Assembly: GCF_002563675.1 (NCBI RefSeq)
Contig: NZ_PDJC01000001.1
Span: 372,001-436,000, forward strand
Source: Propionicimonas paludicola
GTDB taxonomy: Bacteria; Actinomycetota; Actinomycetes; Propionibacteriales; Propionibacteriaceae
DNA: 64,000 nt
Direction: 5' to 3'
Position 1 is the first letter of the stretch, and each line of letters begins with the position of its first letter. This document shows positions 45,880-53,874 of the stretch, piece after piece. Below the pieces are notes generated by a model, which saw only the letters and a program-made list of their open reading frames with translations, was not told where the DNA came from and did no database searches. Position numbers and translations under genes: made by a program.

Positions 45880-47439
45880 GTGCCAGACAAGCCCACGAGG
45901 GGTCTCCAGCTCCGCGAGATCACGAAGAAGTTCGGCGACTTTGTCGCCAATGATGTTGTCGACCTGGACATTCGCCCCGGCGAGATTCACTGCCTCCTTG
46001 GCGAGAACGGTGCCGGCAAGTCCACGCTGATGAATGTGCTCTACGGCTTGCTTCAGCCCGACGGCGGGCAGATTGTGGTAGATGGGGTCGAGCAGCACTT
46101 CGCCAACCCACGGCAGGCCATGGCGGCCGGGATCGGCATGGTCCACCAGCACTTCATGCTGGTGGAGGTGTTCACGGTCGCGGAGAACCTGATTCTCGGC
46201 CGCGAGCCCGGCCCCGTGGTCGACCTGCGCGCCGCCCGGGTCAAGGTGGCCGAGCTCTCGGAGCGCTACAACCTTCCGGTCAACCCGGACGCGTTCATTG
46301 AGGACCTGCCCGTCGGGGTCCAGCAGCGTGTGGAGATACTGAAAGCCCTAGCGAACGACGCCGAGTACCTGATCTTCGACGAGCCGACGGCGGTGCTCAC
46401 GCCGCAGGAGACCGACGACCTAATGGACGTCATGAAGAAGCTCCGCGACGACGGAAAGGCGATCGTATTCATCACCCACAAGCTTCGCGAGGTGCGCGCC
46501 ATCGCCGACCGCATCACGGTGCTGCGGCGCGGCCGGGTCGTAGGCTACGCCGATCCCGGGACGCCGGAGAACAAGCTCGCCGAACTCATGGTCGGCCGGG
46601 CGGTCGACCTGCAGATCAGCAAGCCGCCGGCAGCCGCCGGTGACGTTCGGCTGCGTGTGGAGGGCCTCAGTGTGGCTGATCCCAACGGTTCGGTCGTTGT
46701 CGACGACCTCGACTTCGAGGTGCGGGCCGGCGAGATCCTGTGCGTGGCGGGTGTCCAGGGCAACGGCCAGTCCGAGCTCGCCGACGCTCTGCTGGGGAGT
46801 AACGCCGACGTCATCGCCGGCACGATCTCTCTGGACGGCGTCGACATCACTCACGCCCGTCCGCGCGAGACGATCGCCGCCGGGCTCGGCTTCGTCCCGG
46901 AGGACCGCCAGCACGACGGCTTCGTCGGCTCGTTCACGGTTGCCGAGAACCTCGTGCTGAACCGCTTCCGCGACCGTCCGTTCGCGAACGGCCTTGCGCT
47001 CGACCTCAAGGCCGTCGCCGAGAACGCGACGGCGCTGGTCGACCAGTACGACATCCGGACAGAGTCGATTGCAAAGCCGGCCGGGCAGCTCTCCGGCGGC
47101 AACGCCCAGAAGCTGGTCCTTGCCCGTGAACTCTCCCGCGACCTGGCGCTGCTCGTTGCCAGCCAGCCGACCCGCGGAGTCGACGTCGGGGCCATCGAGT
47201 TCCTGCACCGGCGGATTGTTGAGGAGCGTGACACCGGGGCAGCCGTGCTGATCTTCTCCACCGAGCTGGAGGAGGTCGAGGCTCTCGCCGATCGTGTCCT
47301 GGTGATGTATCGCGGGCACGCCGTCGGCGTGGTCGATCCTGGCACCCCCCGGGAGGTGCTCGGTCTGATGATGGCCGGTGTGCCGTACAACGAGGCGATC
47401 GCCGGCAACTCCGGCGGCCGTGAGGCGGAGGGGGAGTAG
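45880..47439 (+). CDS. Nucleoside ABC transporter ATPase, two ATP-binding domains
   Basis: This 519-residue tandem ATPase of the RbsA/NupA type has a first domain with Walker A GENGAGKSTLM and LIFDEPTAVLTPQE. The second domain has a degenerate P-loop, VQGNGQSELADAL, lacking the lysine, then LSGGNAQKLVLAREL and ASQPTRGVDVGA. One full and one degenerate site is normal in this family. GTG 45880 has a GGAAGGA ribosome site; the frame is open up to GTG 45841. Permeases follow after two bases. Confidence 0.93.
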   Translation: MPDKPTRGLQLREITKKFGDFVANDVVDLDIRPGEIHCLLGENGAGKSTLMNVLYGLLQPDGGQIVVDGVEQHFANPRQAMAAGIGMVHQHFMLVEVFTVAENLILGREPGPVVDLRAARVKVAELSERYNLPVNPDAFIEDLPVGVQQRVEILKALANDAEYLIFDEPTAVLTPQETDDLMDVMKKLRDDGKAIVFITHKLREVRAIADRITVLRRGRVVGYADPGTPENKLAELMVGRAVDLQISKPPAAAGDVRLRVEGLSVADPNGSVVVDDLDFEVRAGEILCVAGVQGNGQSELADALLGSNADVIAGTISLDGVDITHARPRETIAAGLGFVPEDRQHDGFVGSFTVAENLVLNRFRDRPFANGLALDLKAVAENATALVDQYDIRTESIAKPAGQLSGGNAQKLVLARELSRDLALLVASQPTRGVDVGAIEFLHRRIVEERDTGAAVLIFSTELEEVEALADRVLVMYRGHAVGVVDPGTPREVLGLMMAGVPYNEAIAGNSGGREAEGE

Positions 47440-47441
47440 CC

Positions 47442-48635
47442 GTGACCACACACACCCGCGCGGCAGGGCGGGGAGCCCTCGTCGAGTACGCGTCACGACA
47501 CTGGCGTGACTGGGCTGTCACCACGGCGGCCTTCGTGCTGGCGCTGGTCATCGGGGCGATCTTGATGATCGCTGCCGACCCGCAGGTGTCCGCGAACTTC
47601 GCCTACCTGTTCACCGCTCCGCAGCTCGCGCTCGGGAGCGCGTGGGCCAAGGTATCCGGCGCCTACGGAGCGTTGGCCGTCGGGGCACTCGGCAGCCCGC
47701 AGGCACTTGCACTGACGAGTTCTAAGGCCGCCCCCCTGATCTGCGCAGGCCTTGGCGTGGGACTAGCCTTCCGAGCCGGCCTGTTCAACATCGGTGCACA
47801 GGGTCAGGCAGTCTGGGGCGCGGTGACCGCGGCGTGGATCGGCTTCACCTTCGAGCTGCCCTATGGCCTGCACCTGCTGGTCGCAGTCGTCGGTGGCGTC
47901 GCGGCCGGTGCGGTGTGGGGTGGCATCGTAGGTTGGCTGAAGGCGAAGACCGGCGCCCACGAGGTGATCGTGACGATCATGATGAACTACATCGCGTCGG
48001 GCATGCTCGCGTTCCTGCTGACCACAACAGCTTTCCGGCGACCTGGACGGGAGGACCCGATCTCTCCAGAGGTGCACGCCACCGCTGCGTTGCCGTCCAT
48101 TTTCGGACAGTTCCACCTGGGGTTCGTGCTCGCCATCGCCGCCGCGGCCGCCGTCTGGTGGCTGCTCGAGCGATCGACGACCGGTTTCTCGATCCGCGCG
48201 GTCGGAGCCAACCCACACGCCGCGAGCACCGCGGGCATGAGCGTGGCCACGACAACCGCGATCACGATGACCCTCGCGGGTGCCCTTGCAGGCCTCGCCG
48301 GCATCCAATTCGCGCTGGGCCCGAGCGCCAATGGCGCGCCCGTCCCGCTCACGCTGGGTCTGGTCGGCACGGTGGGCTTTGACGCGATCACCGTTGCCCT
48401 ACTGGGACGCTCGCGTCCAGTCGGCATCGTGTTCGCCGGGTTGCTGTTCGGCGGCCTGGACGCTGGGGGCCTGGCCATGCAGAGCGTCGCGCAAACACCC
48501 CTGACGCTCACCATGGTGCTTCAGGCCGTGGTGGTGCTGTTCGTAGCGGCGCCGGCGCTTGTCGCGACTGTGCTGCCGTTCTTGAAGGGCCGCCGGCTGA
48601 AGCCGAGCGCCACACTCACGGGAGGCCAGGCATGA
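47442..48635 (+). CDS. Nucleoside ABC transporter permease 1
   Basis: This 397-residue BPD_transp_2 family permease has about ten helices. LGVGLAFRAGLFNIGAQGQ near residue 105 and GAHEVIVTIMMNYIA are typical of NupB/YufP-type nucleoside permeases. The first 70 residues include one helix and an external loop. Its stop overlaps the second permease in ATGA, so both are made in equal amounts for a heterodimeric channel. Confidence 0.92.
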   Translation: MTTHTRAAGRGALVEYASRHWRDWAVTTAAFVLALVIGAILMIAADPQVSANFAYLFTAPQLALGSAWAKVSGAYGALAVGALGSPQALALTSSKAAPLICAGLGVGLAFRAGLFNIGAQGQAVWGAVTAAWIGFTFELPYGLHLLVAVVGGVAAGAVWGGIVGWLKAKTGAHEVIVTIMMNYIASGMLAFLLTTTAFRRPGREDPISPEVHATAALPSIFGQFHLGFVLAIAAAAAVWWLLERSTTGFSIRAVGANPHAASTAGMSVATTTAITMTLAGALAGLAGIQFALGPSANGAPVPLTLGLVGTVGFDAITVALLGRSRPVGIVFAGLLFGGLDAGGLAMQSVAQTPLTLTMVLQAVVVLFVAAPALVATVLPFLKGRRLKPSATLTGGQA

Positions 48636-49921
48636 GCGCGTCCATCTCGGCACCGGCAGAGGTGGTCACCCACGTCCACCTCGAGTCGCCGGACGCCCGC
48701 CGGGCACGGCTGTCGACTGGCTGGCTGATCGTTGCGGCGGGCGTGGGCCTCCTTGTGGCGTCCTTCAGCGCCGGGGTCACGGCGACCTTTACGCTCTCCG
48801 ACGCCTTCGACACCGTCCAACTGCCCAGCGTGGCCCTTCCCGCCGGGCCGGTGGTCCTGCTCACGGCACTGCTATGCCTCGCCGCTGGAGGCGGTCTGGT
48901 GTCGGGACGACTCTCGCGCGGCTGGCGCCGAGCGGCCGGTGTGATAGCCGGCCTGTCAGTGGTCGTGGGTTTCCTGAGCTGGGCTGCGTCCAGCAGTACG
49001 CTGCCGTTCCCGGTGAGTAACCAGCTCGCAGGCACGGTGGCGCTGGCCACCCCGCTGATGCTCGGCTCGCTGGCCGGTGTGGTCGGCGAGCGCGCTGGCG
49101 TTGTCAACGTCGCCATCGAGGGCCAGTTCCTCAACGCGGCATTCACCGCAGCAGTTGTCGGCTCGCTGACCCGCTCGATTCCCGCAGCTCTGATCGGCGC
49201 GGTGCTCGCTGCCGCGCTCACCGGCTTGCTGCTCGGCCTGTTCGCGATCAAGTACTTGGTGGATCAGGTGGTGCTGGGCGTCGTGATCAACCTGCTCGCC
49301 TCCGGTCTCACAGGCTTCCTGTTCGATCAGCTCGTGCAGCCCAACTCAACCGCGCTGAACGCCTCGCCGATCATGACCGCGATCCCGTTAGGGCCGCTGG
49401 CCAGCATCCCGCTGGTCGGGCCGATCCTGTTCGACCAGACGATCCTGGTGTATCTCGCGGTGATCTCTGTGGCCGTGGTGTGGTTCCTGCTCTACAAGAC
49501 TCGGTGGGGCCTACGCGTGCGTGCCGTCGGTGAGCATCCGAGAGCGGCCGATACTGTCGGCATCTCGGTGACCGCCGTGCGGTGGCAAGCGGTGCTGGTC
49601 GGATCGATTTTCGCTGGCCTGGGCGGGGCGTTCTTCACCGTGGGTTCCACCGGCACGTTCGTCAAGGACATCACCGTCGGCAACGGGTTCATCGCGCTTG
49701 CCGCCCTTATCATGGGGCGCTGGCATCCGGTGTACGCGGCGCTGATGGGCCTGTTCTTCGGGTTCGTAACCCAGATGGCGTCCCAGCTGCAGACGCTATC
49801 GACACCGGTGCCCAGCCAGTTCCTCCTGCTGCTGCCCTACGTTGCCACCATCATCGCCGTTGCCGGCCTGATCGGACGAACTCGGGCACCCGCGGCCGAC
49901 GGAACGCCCTACATCAAGTGA
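48632..49921 (+). CDS. Nucleoside ABC transporter permease 2
   Basis: This 429-residue permease of the same family has three extra N-terminal hydrophobic segments (about 30-125) before the core, which contains GVVGERAGVVNVAIEGQFLNAAF and DQVVLGVVINLLASGLTGFL, the NupC/YufQ signature. Its stop overlaps the cdd start in GTGA. A subunit with an enlarged N-terminus is common in actinobacterial versions. Confidence 0.92.
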   Translation: MSASISAPAEVVTHVHLESPDARRARLSTGWLIVAAGVGLLVASFSAGVTATFTLSDAFDTVQLPSVALPAGPVVLLTALLCLAAGGGLVSGRLSRGWRRAAGVIAGLSVVVGFLSWAASSSTLPFPVSNQLAGTVALATPLMLGSLAGVVGERAGVVNVAIEGQFLNAAFTAAVVGSLTRSIPAALIGAVLAAALTGLLLGLFAIKYLVDQVVLGVVINLLASGLTGFLFDQLVQPNSTALNASPIMTAIPLGPLASIPLVGPILFDQTILVYLAVISVAVVWFLLYKTRWGLRVRAVGEHPRAADTVGISVTAVRWQAVLVGSIFAGLGGAFFTVGSTGTFVKDITVGNGFIALAALIMGRWHPVYAALMGLFFGFVTQMASQLQTLSTPVPSQFLLLLPYVATIIAVAGLIGRTRAPAADGTPYIK

Positions 49922-50325
49922 CCGGCATCGACTGGGACGAGCTGCGCGGGCGCGCCCGCGAGCTCGCCGCACGTGCGTATGCCCCGTACTCGAAGTTCCC
50001 GGTCGGTGCGGCCGGCCTGACCGAGGACGGACGGGTGGTCGCCGGCTGCAACGTCGAGAACGCCGGCTACGGGGTGGCCTTGTGCGCCGAGTGCGGGCTG
50101 GTCTCCGAACTGGTGGCCACCGGCGGCGGACGCCTGGTCGCGGTCACCTGCTGTAACGGCAATGGCGATCAGCTGATGCCCTGTGGCCGCTGCCGCCAGC
50201 TGCTGTGGGAGCACGGCGGTGCCGGTCTGCTGGTGGACACCCCGAAGGGCATCCTGCCCATGGACCAGGTGCTGCCGCAGGCTTTCGGCATCGAAGACCT
50301 GCGGGAAGTGGTGGGGGAGGTCTAG
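49918..50325 (+). CDS. cdd: Cytidine deaminase
   Basis: This 135-residue zinc enzyme converts cytidine and deoxycytidine to uridine forms. The catalytic CAE (VALCAECGLVSEL) and PCGRCRQLL provide the zinc cysteines and the proton-shuttle glutamate, and CNVENAGYG binds the nucleoside. GTG 49918 overlaps the permease stop; the frame is open upstream but the enzyme domain starts here. Together with the transporter and add it deaminates imported nucleosides. Confidence 0.95.
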   Translation: MTGIDWDELRGRARELAARAYAPYSKFPVGAAGLTEDGRVVAGCNVENAGYGVALCAECGLVSELVATGGGRLVAVTCCNGNGDQLMPCGRCRQLLWEHGGAGLLVDTPKGILPMDQVLPQAFGIEDLREVVGEV

Positions 50326-51389
50326 TGGCGGTCTCGCTGGAGCTGTGCCGGGCCGTTCCGAAGATCGCCCTGCACGACCACCTGGACGGCGGGCTGCGCC
50401 CAGCCACCATCGTCGAGCTGGCCGCCGAAGTGGGCCATGTCCTGCCCGAAACCGATCCGGAGGCGCTGGGCCGCTGGTTCTTCGCGGCCGCCGACTCCGG
50501 GTCTCTGGTGCGCTACCTGGAGACCTTCGCGCACACCATCGCGGTGATGCAGACCGCCGATCAGCTGCGTCGGGTGGCGAGGGAGTTCGTCGAGGACCAG
50601 GCCGCCGACGGCGTGATCTACGCCGAGGCGCGCTGGGCTCCCGAGCAGCATCTGGCCGGCGGGCTCAGCCTGACCGAGGCGGTTGCTGCGGTGCGTGACG
50701 GTCTGGCCGAGGGTGTGGCGGCTGCCGCCGCTTCCGGCCGGACGATCATGGCCCGGCAGATCGTGACGTCGATGCGGCACGCCAGCCCGACGACCGAGAT
50801 CGCCGAGCTGGCCGTGGCCTTCCGCAACGACTCGGTTTGTGGCTTCGACATCGCCGGTGCCGAGGACGGATTCCCGCCCAGCCGCTTCGTCGAGGCCTTC
50901 GACTACCTCAAGCGGCACAACTTCGAGTTCACCATCCATGCCGGTGAGGCCTTCGGACTGCCCTCGATCTGGGAGGCGGTCCAGCTGTGCGGGGCATCCC
51001 GACTGGGCCATGGCGTCCGGCTGATCGAGGACGTGGCCGCCGACGGCAGCCTGGGCGAGCTGGCCAGCTACGTCCGCAACCGGCGGATCGCGCTGGAGCT
51101 GTGCCCGTCCTCGAACCTGCAGACCGGCATTTGCGCCACCATCGCCGAGCATCCGTTCGGACGGCTGGCCGAGCTGGACTTCCGGGTCACGGTCTCCTGC
51201 GACAACCGGCTGATGAGCGCCACTACGTTGAGTCGGGAGTATCACCTGCTCAGCGAGGCCTTCGGCTACAGCATGGACGACCTGCGCCGATTCAGCCGCA
51301 ACGCGGCCAAGAGTGCCTTCCTGCCCTGGGATCAGCGGCTGGGCCTCATCCGACGGGTCGAGGACGAGTTCAGCGCACTGGCCGGTTGA
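50325..51389 (+). CDS. add: Adenosine deaminase
   Basis: This 354-residue metal-dependent deaminase converts adenosine and deoxyadenosine to inosine forms. LHDHLDGGLRP holds the first metal ligands, TIHAGEAFG the catalytic histidine and glutamate, RLGHGV a further histidine, and VSCDNRLMS replaces the more common NTDDP around the metal aspartate, as in other actinobacteria. The GTG start shares a base with the cdd stop. It ends the operon. Confidence 0.95.
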   Translation: MAVSLELCRAVPKIALHDHLDGGLRPATIVELAAEVGHVLPETDPEALGRWFFAAADSGSLVRYLETFAHTIAVMQTADQLRRVAREFVEDQAADGVIYAEARWAPEQHLAGGLSLTEAVAAVRDGLAEGVAAAAASGRTIMARQIVTSMRHASPTTEIAELAVAFRNDSVCGFDIAGAEDGFPPSRFVEAFDYLKRHNFEFTIHAGEAFGLPSIWEAVQLCGASRLGHGVRLIEDVAADGSLGELASYVRNRRIALELCPSSNLQTGICATIAEHPFGRLAELDFRVTVSCDNRLMSATTLSREYHLLSEAFGYSMDDLRRFSRNAAKSAFLPWDQRLGLIRRVEDEFSALAG

Positions 51390-51402
51390 GCGGCAGGAGT
51401 TG

Positions 51403-51427
51403 GTTCATCGTTCACCTAACCGTGAAC
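51403..51427. promoter_or_regulatory. GTTCAC-type dyad upstream of the nonulosonate locus
   Basis: GTTCATC and GTTCACC stand side by side (51403-51416), and GTTCAC forms a perfect dyad with GTGAAC after six bases (51410-51427). The site lies about 45-65 bases before the likely start of transcription at 51471 (TAGCTT at 51459-51464, six bases, GTG), a typical activator position. GTTCACC resembles the half-site of the streptomycete PhoP box, but the 7-base spacing differs from the usual 11. Confidence 0.45.
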
Positions 51428-51470
51428 CGTAGTTGGCGGGTTGGCTGACTGGGCTACCTAGCTTTTCGGT

Positions 51471-52742
51471 GTGAGTTCCGCCGACCCGACCGCAGCGACC
51501 ATGAAGGTCGCCCTGCTGGCCGATACCGATGGACGGTGGAAGTGGGCGGCCCGGTTGGCGGCGCGACTGGCGGCGGAGCCCGAGATCCTCGGCTACCAGT
51601 TGTGGACGCACGAACTCCCGAGCCACCGGCAGTTGCTGGAGGCTGGAGTGCGGCCCGAACAGGTGCGCCAGCTCACCCCGTCCGGGCTGCTGGAGGCGCT
51701 CGCGACCGATCTGCCCGACATCTTGGTGGTGGCCGCCCCGGGTGGGGGCTGCCAGGCCGTCCTGCAGCTCCTGGCGGCGGCCCGGCTCGAGCCGCGTCCG
51801 CTGGTGCTCACCGGCTACGTCGGCGTCGTCTACGAGAACCCGGTGGACGGCCTGCTGCTGCGCGCCGGTTCAGACCTGATCGGTGTGAACAGCCCGGCCG
51901 ACCTCGAGCAGTTCGCCGGGGTGCTGACCAGTGTCGGCGCCCGTCCGGAGTCCTTGGTACGCACCCAGTTGCCCTTTCTCGAGGACCCGGCTCCGCGGAC
52001 GCCGAGCGGCCGGTTCGCTGTGACCTTCGCCGGTCAGCCCGGCGTTCCGACCAGTCGGGCCGAGCGTCAGCACCTAGTGCAGCGACTGGCCGACCACGCT
52101 CGCCGGCATCCCGAGCGGGATGTTCTGGTGAAGCTACGCAACGTGCCGGGCGAACTGGCCACCCATCCCGAGCCGTACCCCTACGACGAGCTGATTCGCG
52201 GCCTGGGTAGCCAGCGTCCGGCCAACCTGAAGGTGATCGGCGGCTTGATGAGTCGGGCGCTGAGCCGCACCGACCTGCTGGTCACGGTGAGTTCGATGGC
52301 GGCTGTCGAGGCGATCCATGCCGGGGTGGCGGCCGCGGTACTGACCGACTTCGGGATCCGCGAGTCGCTGGGGAACACCTACTTCTTGGGCTCCGGGCTG
52401 CTGGCCGGGTTCGATGAGCTCGACCGCGGGCTGGTACCGACGGTGAACCTCGACTGGGCCCGGCAGCGGGGCGTCCGAGAGCTCCATGACGACCTGCCGG
52501 GGCGGGTGGTTCAGGCGCTGGCCGAGCCGCGCGGGGAACTGGTTCCCTTCTACAACCTGACCAATGCCAGCGGCCTCCTGCCACGGCTACTGGCCGGCTA
52601 CGGAGTCGGCCCCGACGGTCGCCCACTACCGGCCCGGACCACGTCGGTGCTGCGCAAGGCGGTGCGCAGCGGTGCCCGCGGGGTCTACCGGCACGGCACC
52701 ACCGTGATCGGGCCGGCGCTGCGACGACTGGCGGCGCTATGA
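51471..52742 (+). CDS. DUF6716 putative glycosyltransferase
   Basis: The 423-residue protein looks like a GT-B glycosyltransferase: an N-terminal Rossmann part (MKVALLADTDGRWKWAARLAA, then DILVVAAPGGGCQAVLQLL) and a C-terminal part with DVLVKLRNVPGE, RALSRTDLLVTVSSMAAVEAI (a donor-site pattern shared with sialyl- and polysialyl-transferase-like proteins) and NTYFLGSGLLAGF. DUF6716 genes often accompany neuB-like genes in actinobacteria. GTG 51471 follows TAGCTT by six bases (leaderless). The acceptor is unknown. Confidence 0.75.
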   Translation: MSSADPTAATMKVALLADTDGRWKWAARLAARLAAEPEILGYQLWTHELPSHRQLLEAGVRPEQVRQLTPSGLLEALATDLPDILVVAAPGGGCQAVLQLLAAARLEPRPLVLTGYVGVVYENPVDGLLLRAGSDLIGVNSPADLEQFAGVLTSVGARPESLVRTQLPFLEDPAPRTPSGRFAVTFAGQPGVPTSRAERQHLVQRLADHARRHPERDVLVKLRNVPGELATHPEPYPYDELIRGLGSQRPANLKVIGGLMSRALSRTDLLVTVSSMAAVEAIHAGVAAAVLTDFGIRESLGNTYFLGSGLLAGFDELDRGLVPTVNLDWARQRGVRELHDDLPGRVVQALAEPRGELVPFYNLTNASGLLPRLLAGYGVGPDGRPLPARTTSVLRKAVRSGARGVYRHGTTVIGPALRRLAAL

Positions 52743-52811
52743 CCGCCCGCCTGGTCCGCACTACCGACCTGCACCCGGCGGCACCAGCCGCCGGCTCCCA
52801 TCGATTCGACG

Positions 52812-52854
52812 TGGTGACGGGCGGCGGAGGTATGAGCTTGGCCGCCCGTCACCA
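52812..52854 (+). terminator. 14-bp hairpin between DUF6716 gene and neuB
   Basis: TGGTGACGGGCGGC and its exact complement enclose a 15-base loop; GAAGC-CCG-GCTTC follows at once. It may partly end transcription before neuB. A 70-codon frame (52739-52951) spans it and overlaps both neighbours' stop and start codons; its Pro/Arg-rich product has no recognisable features, so it is not listed as a gene. Confidence 0.5.
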
Positions 52855-52947
52855 GAAGCCCGGCTTCGGCCGGCGACACCCGGCCGCCACCCGGCGACCT
52901 GCACACCCCGCTGGGACCCTCCCGCGGGACCTCAGGAAGGACGAGTT

Positions 52948-53874
52948 GTGAGTGCTGCCAGTTCCAGATTGCGTCGGTTCGGAGATCGCCAGGTCGGCCC
53001 CGGCGAGCCCGTCTACGTGATTGGTGAGATCGGGATCAATCACAACGGTGAGCTGTCGAACGCGATCGCCCTGATCGATCAGGCCAAGGCCGCCGGCATG
53101 GACGCGGTGAAGTTCCAGAAGCGGACCCCGGAGATCTGCACCCCGCGGGACCAGTGGGATATCGAGCGAGAGACTCCCTGGGGCCGGATGACCTACATCG
53201 AGTACCGGCATCGCGTCGAGTTCGGTGAGGACGAGTACCGGGCCATCGACGAGCACTGTCGCGAGTTGGGCATCGACTGGTTCGCCTCCCCGTGGGACGT
53301 GCCGAGTGTCGAGTTCCTCAATCAGTTCAACCCGCCGGCCCACAAGATCGCCTCGGCCAGCCTCACCGACGACGAGTTGCTGCGAGCCGCTCGCGCCAGC
53401 GGGCACACGGTGATCCTGTCGACCGGGATGTCCACCCCGGATCAGATCCGGCACGCCGTCGAGGTGCTCGGCAGCCGCAACACCGTCCTGCTGCATGCCA
53501 ACAGCACCTACCCGGCCCCGCCGGAGCAGCTGAACCTGCGGGTGATCAACTCGCTGATGGCCGAGTACCCCAACGTCCCGATCGGCTACTCCGGCCACGA
53601 GGTCGGCCTGCAGTCGACCCTGGCCGCGGTGGCCCTGGGCGCCTGCGTGATCGAGCGGCACATCACCTTGGACCGCGCCATGTGGGGCTCGGACCAGTCC
53701 GCCTCGGTCGAGCCGGAGGGGATGCGTCGCCTGGTCCGGGACATCCGGGTGCTGGAGTCGGCTCTCGGTGACGGCATCAAGCAGGTCTACCCCGGAGAGC
53801 TGGCCGCGATGAAGAAGCTGCGCCGGGTCGCCGGCGACAAGGCCGCGCTGGACGGACCGGAGCGGGCGGCATGA
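52948..53874 (+). CDS. neuB: N-acetylneuraminate synthase family protein
   Basis: This 308-residue NeuB-type enzyme condenses phosphoenolpyruvate with a hexosamine or hexose to form a nine-carbon ulosonate. The barrel motifs are present: IGEIGINHNGELSNAI, AVKFQKRTPE, ASPWDVPSVEFL, HKIASASLTDDELL, HANSTYPAP and GYSGHEVGLQS (metal-binding histidine). The C-terminal SAF domain found in many NeuB proteins is missing, so it is a short form. GTG 52948 has an AGGAAGG ribosome site. Neighbours are two transferase-like genes; no CMP-sialate synthetase is in the window. Confidence 0.9.
   Translation: MSAASSRLRRFGDRQVGPGEPVYVIGEIGINHNGELSNAIALIDQAKAAGMDAVKFQKRTPEICTPRDQWDIERETPWGRMTYIEYRHRVEFGEDEYRAIDEHCRELGIDWFASPWDVPSVEFLNQFNPPAHKIASASLTDDELLRAARASGHTVILSTGMSTPDQIRHAVEVLGSRNTVLLHANSTYPAPPEQLNLRVINSLMAEYPNVPIGYSGHEVGLQSTLAAVALGACVIERHITLDRAMWGSDQSASVEPEGMRRLVRDIRVLESALGDGIKQVYPGELAAMKKLRRVAGDKAALDGPERAA

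Noticed and set aside
46720-46800. Missing lysine in the second P-loop of the nucleoside ATPase
   Set aside because: A degenerate second site is normal in RbsA/NupA-type tandem ATPases.
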